Source of the DNA: Neckera pumila
Taxonomy: Eukaryota > Streptophyta > Bryopsida > Hypnales > Neckeraceae
Direction: 5' to 3'
Length of the DNA: 64,000 nucleotides
Assembly: GCA_963969595.1 (NCBI GenBank)
Contig: OZ018408.1
Span: 7,499,823 to 7,563,822, forward strand
Part shown: positions 23,978-37,600 of the stretch, piece by piece
How the letters are laid out: each line of letters opens with the position of its first letter
How positions within the stretch are numbered: the stretch's first letter is position 1
Notes under the pieces: generated by a model
What the model saw: only the letters and a program-made list of their open reading frames with translations
What the model was told of the DNA's origin: nothing
Database searches by the model: none
Position numbers and translations under genes: made by a program

Positions 23978-26671
23978 TTACTCCAGCAACGACTTGGAGG
24001 GCATCACTTCTGATGAAAGCTTCACAGGAGTAAGAACTTCAACACCGTCCTGCAATCAGGAAAAAAGATCATGGCCTTGAAGGAGATCATGGACTCCAAG
24101 ATAATGTACTTAAGCTGCCGCTTTATAAATGGCCACTAATTTTCTTGATCAAGACAGGCATTAGTGATGTTATATGTCTTTGTCGCGTCAGAAAGACGCC
24201 ACGAAGACATAGCCCTGTTAGCCTTTTCTAATGGGTTATTCAATCAATGCCTCACCTAATATTGCTCCTCTACAAAGGGTCACAATGCAATAGAGTGTAC
24301 ATAAGCTTATGATCAGCCTGCACTCAAGATGATAATCGTCAAAATATTGCATCCCGGCCCAAGTAACATTACATGATTGACAATTGCCAAATTCACACGA
24401 ATAGTCGTATGAATGCTAACAACAGATGACATAACTAGTAAAGATTACGAGGTACGGACAGAAGGAGGACGAGATTTTACAAGCACAAATTGGTCGTTGA
24501 ATACTCCCAAGCGCCCGGTATAGTACATGTAAGTTACTTGTAAACGTAGCAACAGAAGAAAACCAGCCAAAGTAGTAATGTAAATTCGTTGTAACGGGTA
24601 AAGTTTAGAAAATATTCTCTGTGAGGCTTTATCTTTATCCACTTCTTAGTATTCTAGAGTTAATCCAGTTTGCTTGCGATAAGGCACCCGATCCCCATGC
24701 AGGAAATTCTTGGAATCAAAAACACGCGCAGTCTCTATGCTCCGTAAATTTTTCTACACAAGGGCATTGTTCCCAGCTGCATCGTTCAACAACAGAGAAT
24801 TTTGCTTAGAGAATCTCTTCAAAGGAGAGCATGTAAGTCCTGGGCTCATTCGGCATCACGCAACTCCCATTAACGACCATCTCCTTGTCGGCCTGAACAG
24901 CAACGGATATCGGATTTTACTACCAACAACTTGTCCAAAAGACGGATACAGGTTGGGAAATGGCAATTACGTACACTCAAACAGTGGAAGTCGCAAGGCA
25001 AACCAGGAATAAGCAGAAATGAATTGTGTCATTTAATATGTACTATTGAAGCGCATCGTGCGACTAAAGTTGGAGAAAATAACAATTCCCTCATCAATAG
25101 TTCGCAGCTCACAGGCAATTATGTGCAGAGCATTCATAGCCCGAGCTCAACTCCCAATCTCCAAATTCCTGAAGGAAAGCACCGTGATCAGTCAAATTAC
25201 CCCCTAAAATATCAAAGTTTTATGGTTTTAGAACGGCCCATTCGATAGATCATATTGTGAGAAATATAATTCAGATGGGGTCAATTTATCACCAGACTCG
25301 GTGAAATTCATCGCATGCATTGGTCGAAAAATAAAATAGAATAGGACAAAAGAAAGCCCTGAAAATGACTTACTCAAAACTGCATAAGAACACAAAGTCT
25401 ATTAGGGCTTTTGATTATTCTCAGATAGACAAAGTCATCTTTGACCAATGAGTAAAGAACAAGCCAGGTAAACTCGACAAATAAAAGTCTTGTCGCGCAC
25501 ATACAAAGCGGACTTCTCCAAAGCGTTGTAGGAATCAACAAAACGTTGATGGACAAAACATTGCATGCACCACATGCGTTGCCCCTGCATTTCTCCCAGA
25601 CTGCAACCTTTTCCAGCTGTCTCGACAACCTGTTATAATCCTGGCCCTGGATCTACAAGAACAAATACGAAATGTAAGAGAAACAAAAAAAATTCTATCA
25701 GAACAAAGTATAACAAATATATCAATACAGTGTCAGAACTCAAGCCCTGAAGAAAGATTTAATATTCAAGCCGATGATAGTAGGCAATCCACTCTACCAA
25801 CACTAGGCTTCTGCCTACCACTGATTTACGGAGTGTATAATAAAGACATTATTGCATCAAGACCTGCAGACACAACCAACGACCATAACCAGAAAGTGCA
25901 TTGTTGTATGAACCGGCCATTCTACTTTTGAGAAACTTTACCACTAGTCTACCTTCAACAAAATATTTTACTCAGATCCTAAATCTTTACATGAAGGTAG
26001 GCGTTTTGTTTTTTTCTAAGTAATCGAGACCTAAGCTTAAATCTCGACAATCGTGAAGGCAAGGTGTCTTTGGTACCGTCAGAAAGCCCGTTGATGAGGG
26101 AGTGTGAGGCACATTGCAGGTTTCACACAAATTGGCCACGCAGAATAGACGGTGTTAAATTTTCATCTCCAAATATGACAGTAACGAAGAAAAACACCTA
26201 GAAAATAGAATTTGAGCTGAAGTTGGACGCTGTTACTTAACTTAATCGTCCTGACATGAGCAGTACTGTAATGGTCAGAGCAAATCAAGCAGAATTAGAG
26301 CTCTGATAATCATATGCAAAGTACACGGATCTTTGCCTTGAGAAGCTCTCAATGTTGCTCAACTTTGCTTAACAAGATGTCAAGAACTCCTTTTCAGGCC
26401 AATTCAAAGGCTTGTTTAATTAATCTCTACAATGTCATGGTGGCAACGAAAGAGGTCATACTAATCGCCTCTAAAAAGAACTCAAAAATCACAATGTAAA
26501 AACGAAAATGCCTCAAAACTCTGCATCGTGATGTCCTGCTAGTCAATTAGGGTTCGAGAGCATTCTCTTCTGCGGGACGATGAATGATTTCTGGATCAAT
26601 GCCGTCGACGAATTCATCCGTGCATTCAGTTCTACACGCTTTCTGAATTTTGCAGCCAAATCGTAGCTGGA
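23978..26671 (-). other. Unassigned region with plausible minus-strand exons
   Basis: This stretch is less AT-rich than its surroundings and shows several - strand segments bounded by good splice signals. One starts at 26671 after CACTCCAG, reading a 38-residue open segment that includes FVDGIDPEIIHRPAEENALE and ends in a stop at about 26541. One starts at 25652 after TTCTTGTAG, reading IQGQDYNRLSRQLEKVAVWE. One spans 25168-25113, between TTCCTTCAG and GTGAGC, reading EFGDWELSSGYECSAHN. A last one, 24049-23978, follows GATTGCAG, reading DGVEVLTPVKLSSEVMPSKS and ending in a stop. I do not recognise the product. Frames could not be joined convincingly, and there are two candidate stops. It may be one or two small genes, a decayed gene, or a spliced non-coding RNA. 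Confidence 0.25.
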
Positions 26672-27276
26672 GTGCCAATTACTACAGTACCGTAATAGTC
26701 AAACTTGGATGAAAAGGTGTAATGGAGAAACTTGAATGAGATTTGATCAAACGGATCAAAAATGGTAGTAAGAAAATGAAATTTTGCCCGTAAGAATAGC
26801 AGAATTTTAATAATACAGAATTAGTAATTTGATGGGCATTTATGTAGTAGAAAGAAAGGTTGTTGTATGTTTTAAATAATGATCAAATTTGGCAATATTT
26901 AATCTTTAAAGGACATTTTTGTTCCTTGAGGGCAGCCCCAGGAATCTATCGTTAGTGGTTTCAGACCATACAAGGAATTTGTCACAGTGATTTCAAATCG
27001 TGTTCGTGAATAGTTCAACCCTCAACTCAGGCACTTTCTTGGGTACCCTTAGCAAACAACCGCCCCAACTTGTGGTCAAGAGCGCTATTCCTTATGGCAA
27101 ATAGAACTTTACAAAAGGAGAACCTCATTCCATGCTTGCAAGGAGGAGGAGAAATACATGACAATTTTTGAAAAGAGATGTTCACAGCAACTCCTGCAAT
27201 TTCTATTATTCTCTAGGTTGAAGGTTCACAAAGCATGAAATATAGTTCAAGGGTTAAGTCATTGCCAGTATTCAAA

Positions 27277-28310
27277 GATTTATACAAGAAAAGATATTCA
27301 AAATTACAAACATGTGTAGCTGTGAGAAATAGTTTCAGTACTACCAACTTTGACACCCTCCCAAGGGCTAAAAAATTGCTTATTTATCATGAATTTTGTT
27401 TAGCAAGATCATTTCTATATTAATAACATGTATGCCAAATTTCAAGGTCAAAAGATTCACACAAAAACCAGTATTTGAAATCTACCAACATGTGTAGTTG
27501 TGAGAAAAATTTCACTATTGCCAACTTTGACACTATCCCAAGGGTTGAGAAACATTTTACCATTAAACTTTTTTTCATGAGATCATTACTATGTTGGTAA
27601 CATGTGTGTCAAATTTCAAATTCAAAAGATTCACACAAAAAAAAGATATTCTAATTCTACCAACATGTGTAGTTGTGAGAATGATTTTTTACATCCATGT
27701 GAAATTTTACCTATAAAATGACACTATCCCAAGGGTTGAAAAATCATTTTCACAACTACACATTTTGGTAGAGTTAGAATATCTTTATTTATGTCAATCT
27801 TTTGAACTTGAAATTTGGCACACATGTTATCAGTATAGAGATGATCTTGCAAAACAAGATTCATGATAAATAAGCAATTTTTCAGCCCTTGGAACGGTGT
27901 CAAAGCTGGCAGTAGTGAAATTGTTTCTCACAACTACACATATTTGCAAATTTCGAATATCCTTTTTTGTATAAATGTTTCGAATTTGAATTTGGCAAGC
28001 ATGTTATCAACATAGGGATGATATCTTAAGAAAATTAATGGCAAAAAAAAATTATTCAATCCTTGGAAGGCTGTCAAAGTTGGCTGCAATGAATTTTTTT
28101 TCATAGCTACATATGTTGGTTGCTTTTGAATATGTTATTTTGGGTGAATCTTTTGGCTTTGAAATTTGATACATGTGTTATAAACATAAAGATGATGTTG
28201 CGACAAAAATTTCATGTTAAAATACCAATTTTTCAGCTTTGGGGAGGCTGTCAAAGTTGGCAGCATTGAAATTTCTTTCACAGCAAATTTGAAAATGCCA
28301 TTTTGATTAA
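27277..28310. repeat. Inverted array of about 175-bp satellite-like monomers
   Basis: Three monomers read forward, marked by CATGTGTAGYTGTGAGAA at 27311, 27489 and 27664. Three more, plus a degenerate fourth, read in reverse, marked by CTCACAACTACACAT or its variants ending at about 27773, 27941 and 28112 and fading near 28285. Monomers also share CCAACTTTGACAC, CCCAAGGGTTGA and ACATGTGTGYCAAATTTC. Spacing is 168-178 bp. The turning point is near 27715-27750. The orientation switch makes the whole block a large imperfect palindrome. Confidence 0.85.
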
Positions 28311-31130
28311 TACCCCACTATACATAGGTATGTATGATGTAAGCATTCAAGTATTTAGAGAGAAACTATCAACTTGAGATTCAATTGAAAATTTGCCACT
28401 TTTTATTAAGCATTTTGAATTTAAAGATCATATTGAAGGCCCTACAAACATTTATTAATCCATGCTCGTAGGGGGCTCATTAGAGAGAAATTGGGCTCTA
28501 TAAAAGGCTGTGCGTTCCACAAATTCTGCTCAGTTCCCCAAAGTTCTAAGATTTTAATTTGAACTTGTTGGAATTGCGCTCCTCCAATATGGTGACGTGG
28601 CCAAACTTTGGCCACAACAGATTTTTCAAAAAAAAAAGAAAATCTTAAATGGCCCTTTTTTGCCCCCAAATTCCCTCTAATGTGTATAACTAATATATTG
28701 TACTATGCCATTAGGGTCAACACTAAATTATTCTAAACATAGATGCCATTTTTTTTTTAAAATTATTTTGCAATTATTTTTGTACGGACCAAAAAATATT
28801 TCAAAATATTAACAAAATATTCTTACTTTCTGATAGATTAGATAACGATCTAGTAGAAAATATCGATTCTCATAGCAAGTAAGGTAGTCTAGACTGTAGT
28901 AGCTTCTAGGATTCTATTTGTTCATTTGTTTAACCCCTAATGACCTAAAAGAGGTATGCTTTCAAAATGAGCCAAAACTGTTGAATTAGAGCAATTTATT
29001 TGCTAATTTTTCTTGAGATTAGATAGAATGTAACCATAGGATCTTGTAGTTCACATTAAAAGTGAGGACTTCAATAAAATTCAGAGTGTTTGCCTGCACA
29101 ATATAATAAATATTTAAGTTTGAAGTTTTATTTGGGTCAATGGAAAAATAGGGCATTGTACTTTGAAGGAGCATATCTTAGTGAGAATATTTTGAAATGA
29201 TAAACTTTTTGTGCTCAGTGAAAGAGATGAAAGTGGAAATGCTCATGTAAAATTTTACAACATTATGGTCATTTTTCAATTTTTGGGTGGAGCTTGCAAT
29301 ACATGGTGGTCATTGAAATGAAAATAGTGTTGTATAAAAACCAAGAATAGACACACTTGTCTTCTTTTTGAGCTCCATGAATCTTCCTTTTTTGATGTGA
29401 ACAACATATGCATTGGTTGGTTGACTTTTTGGTCCATACCCAAACTAACCCAAAAAAAGAGCCATGAACTACAGTACACCACTCAACGTTAAAAAAAATC
29501 CACAAGATAAAGTGTAACTTGGAATTTGATGAAACTACCGCAATTAGATTTGCAACTCAATTTAATTTTAGAAATAATTTTTATTGAAAAATCCCCTCAA
29601 ATTTTAGAATGGGCAGCTCAAAAAAGAGGGGTAATGATTAGAAAATGGTCACTTAAGTCATTAAAGGTTAGTGACCAAAAGATACTCTATAATTCCCAAA
29701 TACAAATATGTATTATTAACTTCCAAAGGACCGAATGATCATTGAACGTTTGCAGGTGATCTCGGGTAGTGCATATATGAAGTCGTTTTTTAACGGATGT
29801 TCTTCAAATTTAGAGACAAGATGTAAACATGTACAGTTTAGGAGGAGTTAAAGTTTGTTGGCCCTGTCGGGCAAGGTTGGAATTTTTTTTTCCTCCTAAC
29901 TTCAAACATTATAATCTTTCAATACATACAGTCAAAGTTTCTGAAATTTTTTCTACACATTCCTACAGAAGTACATCTACTACAAATTTGTATGGTTGAA
30001 TTTAGAAAAAAAAATATCCTTTTCATTTTTTTAATGCCCTAAAAAGTGTCAGTTTTTGACAATTTCTGCTCTAAATGCGCCTCAGTCCTTTAGGGGATAA
30101 ATGCAAGTTAGAAGAATAATTTAACAACAACTTTTAAACAAAAATTGTGAAATGTGCTTTCTTGATTGTATCCTTAGATTATATCATTTGTTTCATTATC
30201 CGATATTTTTGAATATGTTTTGAAACCTAAACCTGATTATAGATTAGGTATTTGTAACATTATTTTTTTAATTTTAAATTCAAAGTATTCGTTTTTCATT
30301 ATAGTGATGTCTTGAGATTTTTACATTACTTATTTGTTGAAGCCGTCTTTGAAGGGTCATTTTTTGAACTAAAAAATCATTAAGAATAATTGTGCCCCTT
30401 CAATTATAGAATATATACAAAGAAAAGTTTTGAAAATCTATACTATCAACAAATGTAAGAAAATTAATACACAAATCTACAAGTATTTAGATGGATGAAA
30501 AAAAACAAGTTTCTAAGCGCTTGGGACGCGTATGGTTGGAGTGAACCGACCCCATTCTTCATCCCCAATTTTACCCTTGGAAAAAACGCTGAAATTTTTT
30601 ATTTGCCTCCCAAGATAAAATTTGGAAATCATACTTGCAATCAAAGACCCTTTCATCCCGGCCAAACTTTATAAAGTTGGTGTTTGAGTAGGTGTAGGTC
30701 CCTAGAAGTTTGACAACATTGTAAAATATTCTCCCTCAAGCCATTTACTGCGGGAGGACGTTTTGACTTACCTAATAATGTCATGTGGGCCTACCTACTG
30801 GGAGATCATGTTCAAATTTCAAACTGAAATCGAACGAATGAACGATCAGTCCACTGGAGAAAACGGATGAATAAAGAAGACCAACATGGATGAGAGCGAC
30901 GGACTTTGACTGCCTGTCTATCCAAACGCGGAGCCAGCGGACGGACTCCAGCACATGTGAATTTGAAGGACAAAAGGATAAAATGCTATGCTGCTACAGA
31001 AAAAGGCTCCCCTCCAAGACCCCCATGATGACGTGGCATTTCACCCATGTGCGCGGCCATACCGATTCCGGATGAACGAAAAAATCGGGATGGAGAACAA
31101 AATTTCATTCAGATCAGAACTTTCATCCAT
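28311..31130. other. AT-rich intergenic DNA, no gene seen
   Basis: Only short open frames without family resemblance. The sequence becomes less AT-rich from about 30850 as the promoter region of the RING gene approaches. Confidence 0.6.
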
Positions 31131-31188
31131 TCACCAGCTAGTCCAGCTTGCGTTAACGCGGAAAACTCTTCCTTCGTTCGGCTCTCGA

Positions 31189-31341
31189 ACGAACGAACAC
31201 CACCCTCTACGGACGAAATCGTTTCCTCCATTGACGCCTGCAGACCTCAGACCGACAAACGACAAACGAACGAACACTACCCTCTGCGGACGAAATCGTT
31301 CCCTCCGTTGTCGCCTGCAGATCTCAGACCGACAAACGACG
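31189..31341. repeat. 77-bp tandem duplication upstream of the RING gene
   Basis: Two nearly identical units each contain AACGAACGAACAC, CGGACGAAATCGTT, GCCTGCAGA and CTCAGACCGACAAACGACA. The second starts 77 bp after the first. It lies about 350-500 bp upstream of the probable transcription start. Confidence 0.85.
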
Positions 31342-31673
31342 ATGTCAGAAGCGACGGAAAAGGAACGAATTAAATTCGAGGCAGGCCCAGTGCTGACAGA
31401 ATATGATGCCGTGATTTCGAATGATGAATGAGAAGCACTCGACCGAACGAGGACGACGGAACGAGCCAGGACGGACTCATTCAATCACGACGAAAGGCTT
31501 CTGACGCCCATTCCGCTATCCGACAAAACGTCGATTGACCTCTATGTCGGACGGAAGCGACGATAAAAAGGAGGAACGGAACTCGAGGCGAGCCGACGAA
31601 AGAGGATGAATGTAGGAATGAGAACAACATAAATATGGATGAGAACTTAGGGTGAGGGGAATGGGGTAGGATG

Positions 31674-31679
31674 TATATA
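31674..31679 (+). promoter_or_regulatory. Possible TATA box of the RING-H2 gene
   Basis: TATATA in the context ATGTATATAC lies just before the GC-rich leader. Position and composition fit a core promoter, but nothing in the sequence proves use. Confidence 0.35.
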
Positions 31680-31699
31680 CTTTTCCCCGTCGTTGGTGT

Positions 31700-34614
31700 T
31701 TGTGGAGGGTTCCGTCCGTCGTGCGGTGACTTACGAGGACTGGCTCTGGTTGGTGGTGAGGGAAAGGCAGCAGCGATGGCGATGGCGATGGCGATGGGGA
31801 TGGGGACATGCCATGAATGGTGATGCCCAGAACCTGACGGTCGAGCCTGCAATTGGGTGCTGGCGGCCCCTGTGATTGATGTCGTCGTCGTCGTCGAGTG
31901 TTGTGTGGCCGGTGACCCTACTTTGAGCAAGAGAAAAGAGAAAGACAAAGAGAAAAGTAAGAGACAGAAAGAGAGAGAGGTGGTGGTGGTGGGGGGTGAG
32001 AGAGAATCGCTCTGTTTCTGTTGCGGCTCAGATGAGTTGGGTCTTGAGCGTTTCTTTTTGAGAGGTCGTTTGTTTGTGTGGAGAGGTTCATGGGGTAGTA
32101 GAACAGAGAGTTGGAGAAGAAGCCGCAGCCGCGGGAGGGGGTGGGGAGTTTGTGGCCTTGACTGGGAATCGTGGAGGGTGGGGAATTACCGTGTTGTGTG
32201 CGTTGTCAGGGGGCTAGGGTTGCGTCCTGTGGTGTCTTTGAGCGGTGGGAGCGGGGTGACGGGTAGAATTGTGTTTTTAATCGCTTGGTTGTGCACCGTC
32301 TTCTCTCTTTTGGTCTAGGAAGAGCCGCCAATTCTTTCGAGGTTCTTTTTGAGCGAATCAGGAGGTTGCCGTCGCCATCGCCATCGCCGTCGCCTGTCTG
32401 GTTCGTAAGATTGTGGCCCATCGTCGGCGAGAGAGAAGAGAGGCGGCTTTGCAAGTGATCAGCTGTGACGGGGTTTCCTAGGTAGGGTTTCCTTGTGGCT
32501 TGCAAATTCTTTGGATCTTGTTTGTGTGGCGTGCTCTCTCTTACAGGTGGTTTGTCGGTAGTGGCGCGGGTAATGCGATGTTGAAATATGTGGTCAATAG
32601 TCGATGTAAGACTATTATTTGTCGCTGCGATCTGATTGCGTGTGTGTGTTCGTAAGGGGCGTCTCTTGCAATTTTGCTTTTTGGTGTTCTTGCGGATGTT
32701 TTGGTGTTCGGAACGTCGTGGTCAAATGCTTTCTGCTTCAGCTGGTGTGTCGAGGAGAACGGAGGTGCTTGTGTCGTGTTGGCGATCATAGTTTGAAGTT
32801 CTTGTGTGTCCTTCTTTCTTTGTGAGACGGTCGACGTTTTTGATTACCCTCGCCACGTCATATTCCATGTCAGATCCGGTTTTGTATCGTCTCAGACGTG
32901 GACATGGTACTTTAGCACCTTTGTGATAGCACCCACACAGCACCACCAGGTGTGGACGTACCTTAAGCGACACAGTTTTCAGGACTGCTGCCCGTTTGAT
33001 ATCTGTTGTGGGAAAGATAACATCTGATTCCGGAATTGTTTCTCAGAGAAGGGAAAATTTACATTTGGGCTTTGTAAATGTTGGTCGTAGTTTGATTCAA
33101 CCTTGCTTTTTCGCTGATTTATCGAATTGGAATGACCTAACTCGGGACGTGTAGTTTACATCAACTTAGGTCTTTTTTTAGAGGCCACGAAATTCTAGCA
33201 CAGGGGAAGAATAAACACTGATTTGATGTGGCTCGGACGCGCGTATTCTGTCAATTGATGCAAAATGTCGAAAAAGATGCAAATCTTGCTTTGCTGCATA
33301 GCATGGTGCTCCAAGTTTAATGTCACAGATGCAAAGAGGTTGTTGAGCTAACCTTTGGACTATAATTGATGCAACCTGATGAACCGGCTCAGTGGTAGCC
33401 GTTCGAAGATATCGCCGAGATATAATGTGACGATTGCAGATGAGGATTCTAACGAATTTGTCTACCTTGCGGAGAAGGTTATCTAACTCGTTGTTGTACG
33501 GATGTATTCGCATTTTTTCTTGCTTTGCAAACGAGTTTGTGGAACAGCACTGATAGAAGTGGTTTTCAGCCCTGTTTGTCGACCAAAATTTCGAAAGACC
33601 TATTTCTGTGAAGCGAATGGAACTGATGAATTGCAATCGTCTGAAGCGGAATATCTGAAAGCTCCTTCTATAATGTCGTTGTTGGCGAAACTGCTATATC
33701 GTTTTCTGGATCTTTTGCTTCCTGTGTGCAACCACTTTTGTTGTATGGTTTACGAATGAGGTCATAAATGAGATGCATATCAGCAGTACTCATGCTTTAT
33801 TATGGTGGAATGAACTGGCCCTGTTATGGTTGATCAATTGGATTTTGCAGTCGTGTGATGTCTTGGCTTTTGCTGCTTACTTGCCCTTTGTATTGAATTA
33901 GCACGATTCTATAGCTCATCTTTCGTATTCTGTCTGGTCCAGATACTTGCACTCTGTATTGATAATGCATTCTGCGAGTTATGAGTTGTGAACTGCACTT
34001 TGTATGCACCTGGCAAGTCATTTGTGCATCTAAAGTGTTTGTGTAAATTTTTCTGGTATCAGAAGTAGTAGAATGCCTGTCCTAGTCGTTTCTCAGTAAT
34101 GTTTTATTCCTATTTGGCAACTTCGAATTCCATCTTCCCTCTTCGTGTGTAACGTGCTCTGAACATATACTTGACTGCCGTTTTGTGGTATATTCTTCGG
34201 TGTGAGGAGACAAGGCACTTGAGCTGACAGTTCGAAACTAATTTAGTGTTGGATAAATCTAAGAGCGTGTGATATTTGTATTTAAGACTAAGTCATATTC
34301 TTCACTGAGATTATTCTATATCTGGAGAGGTGGACAGTGAAATAATGTTTTGAGAATAAGGTGCATTATTTATTTGAATGGTTTATTGGGTCTAATCTTT
34401 TTTTGTATTGCTGGCAGGTTACCACTGGAAGCCCTCTTTGTAGGGGCAGGTTCAAAGGAGCCTGATTTCTCGTCAAAATGCCCTCCACGAAAGCATCGAA
34501 GGGACGAAAGGAGTAGGAGGCTGTAACTCTCCCTTTGAGATTTGCAGTGACTATTTTTTCCGACTCGCGTCTTCGTCCACGTCCACCGACTGCCTCTTAG
34601 GTTCGATCATTGAG
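31700..34614 (+). promoter_or_regulatory. Long 5' leader region of the RING-H2 gene with a probable intron
   Basis: A GC-rich, purine-rich block (31700-32480) is followed by T-rich sequence and a good 3' splice site (GCTGGCAG at about 34413-34420) some 190 bp before the start codon. This suggests a 5' UTR exon, an intron of nearly 2 kb, and a second leader exon. Several short upstream frames are present. The leader contains (GGCGAT)n-like sequence at about 31775-31803 and its complement, (GCCATC)n-like, at 32368-32392. Confidence 0.45.
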
Positions 34615-37600
34615 ATGGAGGAGGGCATGGATCCAAGGGGACCTCCACTTATGGGAGGGAATCGGTGGATTCCTGGTGACATGTATCATTTGGGCAGTGG
34701 CAGTGGAGATGGTGGAAGCAACAGTATGAACAATATGAACACAAGACTTCGATTTGAGGATTCGGGGGAATCGTCAACAGGGCTGAGGATAGGTCTTCAA
34801 GAAACCGGAAAAGGTCCTGAAAGCAGCAGGCCACCAGTCCGGAAGCCCTCACAACCGTCTCCGAAGCTCGTTGCCGCTCGATCCTCCGGGGGTCGTAGAC
34901 TACAGAGACCACATCAGGGGACCATGCCGGGACAGTGGAACGGTTTGCATGGTTTCGTGGATGGACTCAATGAAGCGGGTTCGGACTCAATGGGTATAGA
35001 TGGTGATGGTCAATTTGGAATGGGGCTTAGTACTCACCTTGGCCTTTCGGAGGAGATTATTGTACATCCGGCTCACGTACAGTCTCTCTCCAGCTCTGAA
35101 TTTCGTGGTCGACCAGCGACAAACACTCTAGATTTTCTGTCAGGAAGAAGCTCAATTCAGGCGGCCGATTACTTCGGTGGAAGAACAGAAGGATTTGGGG
35201 GAGAGAATGTTAATGTTAGGATTGGATTATCTGGATTGCCTCCAATAGGACACAGACAAGTTCAAGCAAACGGTGGTGGTGGTTTTTCTGGAGGCAGAAA
35301 TGGACTGGAAGAGCCTTCCCCGGATGGAAATATGGTTTTTAATTCTGTATTTATGGATCGGCAGGAAGGCACCAGGCATGCTATGGACGAGCGACGTGGT
35401 GAAAGTGGTGTAGGAAGTATAATGTCGAACTCTCTTTTCTTGGACCGTTCAGATTATCGAGATGATGTACAGGGTGGTAGCAACAATTTCGTCGGTGCAG
35501 CTGAGGCTTTCCTGCCAAGTGGAAGTATGAGTCAAGGCATGTTCGATGATACGGTAGGTTGTGGCACTGACGGCCGACATTATAGTGCAGAAAGACACTC
35601 TTTGTTTGGAATGACGGGAGGTAGTTCTTCCCTGGATAGTTCTTCTTCAGGTGGGCATGTGGGTAGCAGCTCCAGAAGCGCAGCATGCAAGAGAAAGAGT
35701 TGTACAGCTGTGGCTCCAGGTAATATGTCCAGCCGAAATGGCTCCCCTCATAGAACTGGCTATCGAGACACCTACAGTGGGCGATCGGGAGGTAGTCATG
35801 GACTGAGTAGGCGTACTTCAATGAGTGGTTCCATTTCGGCCCCTGAAGTTCTTCCATCTAGCTCATCCCCTTCTGATTCAGTTTTCCTAGGACGATATGC
35901 TGAACCCCTCGCTGGATTAGAGGAATCTCTACCTCGGAGGATCAACTTCGGGAGAGAAGCAGCTGAATCATCCTCTGAAAGGGAAGGTCGTTATGGGAAA
36001 TCTGTAGCGGGCAGTAGCAGTGCAGTTCCAAACTCTCAGAGAACCACTCGAAGTGGAGTACTCACAAACAACTCTGGAGCAAACCATTCTCCCCCTTGTC
36101 CACGAACAGTACGGCGAGCTATGCCTTCGCACGACAATCTTCCCCGACGAGCTTCCGTCCCCGATTCGCCCATGGATGCAGATTTGGGGTTGTCCAGCAG
36201 CAGCAGCTTGCTTGAGCAAATGCTCAGTGGAAACCAAATGCGAAGAAATGACAGTCCTCTGCTTGCTGGAGGAAGAGTTGGAGGATCACCTCGACGTAGC
36301 GAGGCCACTTTTGGCTCGAGTAGTGCAGGAGACCGGGTAATGCACCGGTACTTGGGGAACAGCACACGAGGTTTGTTAAACAGTGGATCAAGTGCAAGTC
36401 CGCTTGGGGGACCGATCTCCTCCGAAAGCCGCCCGCGTAGCCGTGCCCTTGGTCATCACTCAGAGCACATGTCTCAATCTCCACCATCACAACCCATGTC
36501 TCTCATAATGCAGACTGCTCTGCATGCAGCTTCGCCATCGACGCCTTCCCCATCAAGACCACCCCCTCATCCTCCAACATCACTTCGTGGTAGACTGCAG
36601 AGCAGCAGCTTACATTCGTTACTGCCGCCGCCGTCGCCTTCGGGACCTGCACCTTCGCGGTTGCCCCCATCTCCACCTTTGAACCCTCTGTCATTTGCTC
36701 CTTCAATCGATTCTCTGCCGACTCCTTCCACTCTGTTCCGAGGTTCCTTACTGCATGGGTCGTCTCCGGCTGGACTGCGTGACCGGGGATTTATGTCAGC
36801 AGCAGAAAGTCTGCTGGGAATGCCTTTCCGGGGGTTGCAGATGTCAACAGGGGATGGAGGGTCACAACCACGGCTTGTGGCTGAGGGACTTGCTGAGGTC
36901 AGATTCTGAACATTTTTGAGGTGTATGACGGGAGTATGTAAAGTTGGTGCGGTTGTGTGTAATGATAAAGCGAACAGAACTGACTTCTTTCTAAGACGTG
37001 CAATTTGAGTATCTTTTCCCTCTTTTCATGGAGATTGAAACATTCCAACTTATGATCATGAGTTTTGTGGGTCTGCAGATTCTCTTGGCACTTGAACGCG
37101 TGGAAAGAAACGAGGATCTTACATATGAGGTATGTCTAAAGGCTTTCATATGTTAGAATCTCTCTCTCCCTTCTTTTCTTGACTGCTTCTTTACTGGCAT
37201 AATTCAGTTTGTGAGATACCTTCTATATCTCCATTTTGATTGATGGGTTTGATTTGTTCAGCAAATTTTGATGCTGGAGGCAACGCTCCTGTTTGGAGGA
37301 ATGGGCATTCATGATCAACATAGTGACCTGAGACTTGATGTGGACAACATGTCTTATGAGGTTGGCATATATGTACTTGCTTCGCTCTTGAGTATGGTCA
37401 CTACTTCGATTTGCTTTTTGACCAGAGTGCAATTCTGTGTCGGAGGTTTAATTACAAATTTTGGTATTGATTTAAATTACCACACGAAAAGAGTTCGCTG
37501 ACATGAGAGAATATGGGTGTCTGCAGGAACTTCTGGCTCTGGAGGAAAGAATAGGCAATGTGAGCACTGGTGTGTCGTCTGAGGTGATGGCTCAAAAGTT

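Noticed and set aside
31481..32318. Open frames of 97-155 codons on both strands in the RING gene leader
   Set aside because: They arise from GC-rich simple repeats, have no family match, and overlap on both strands.
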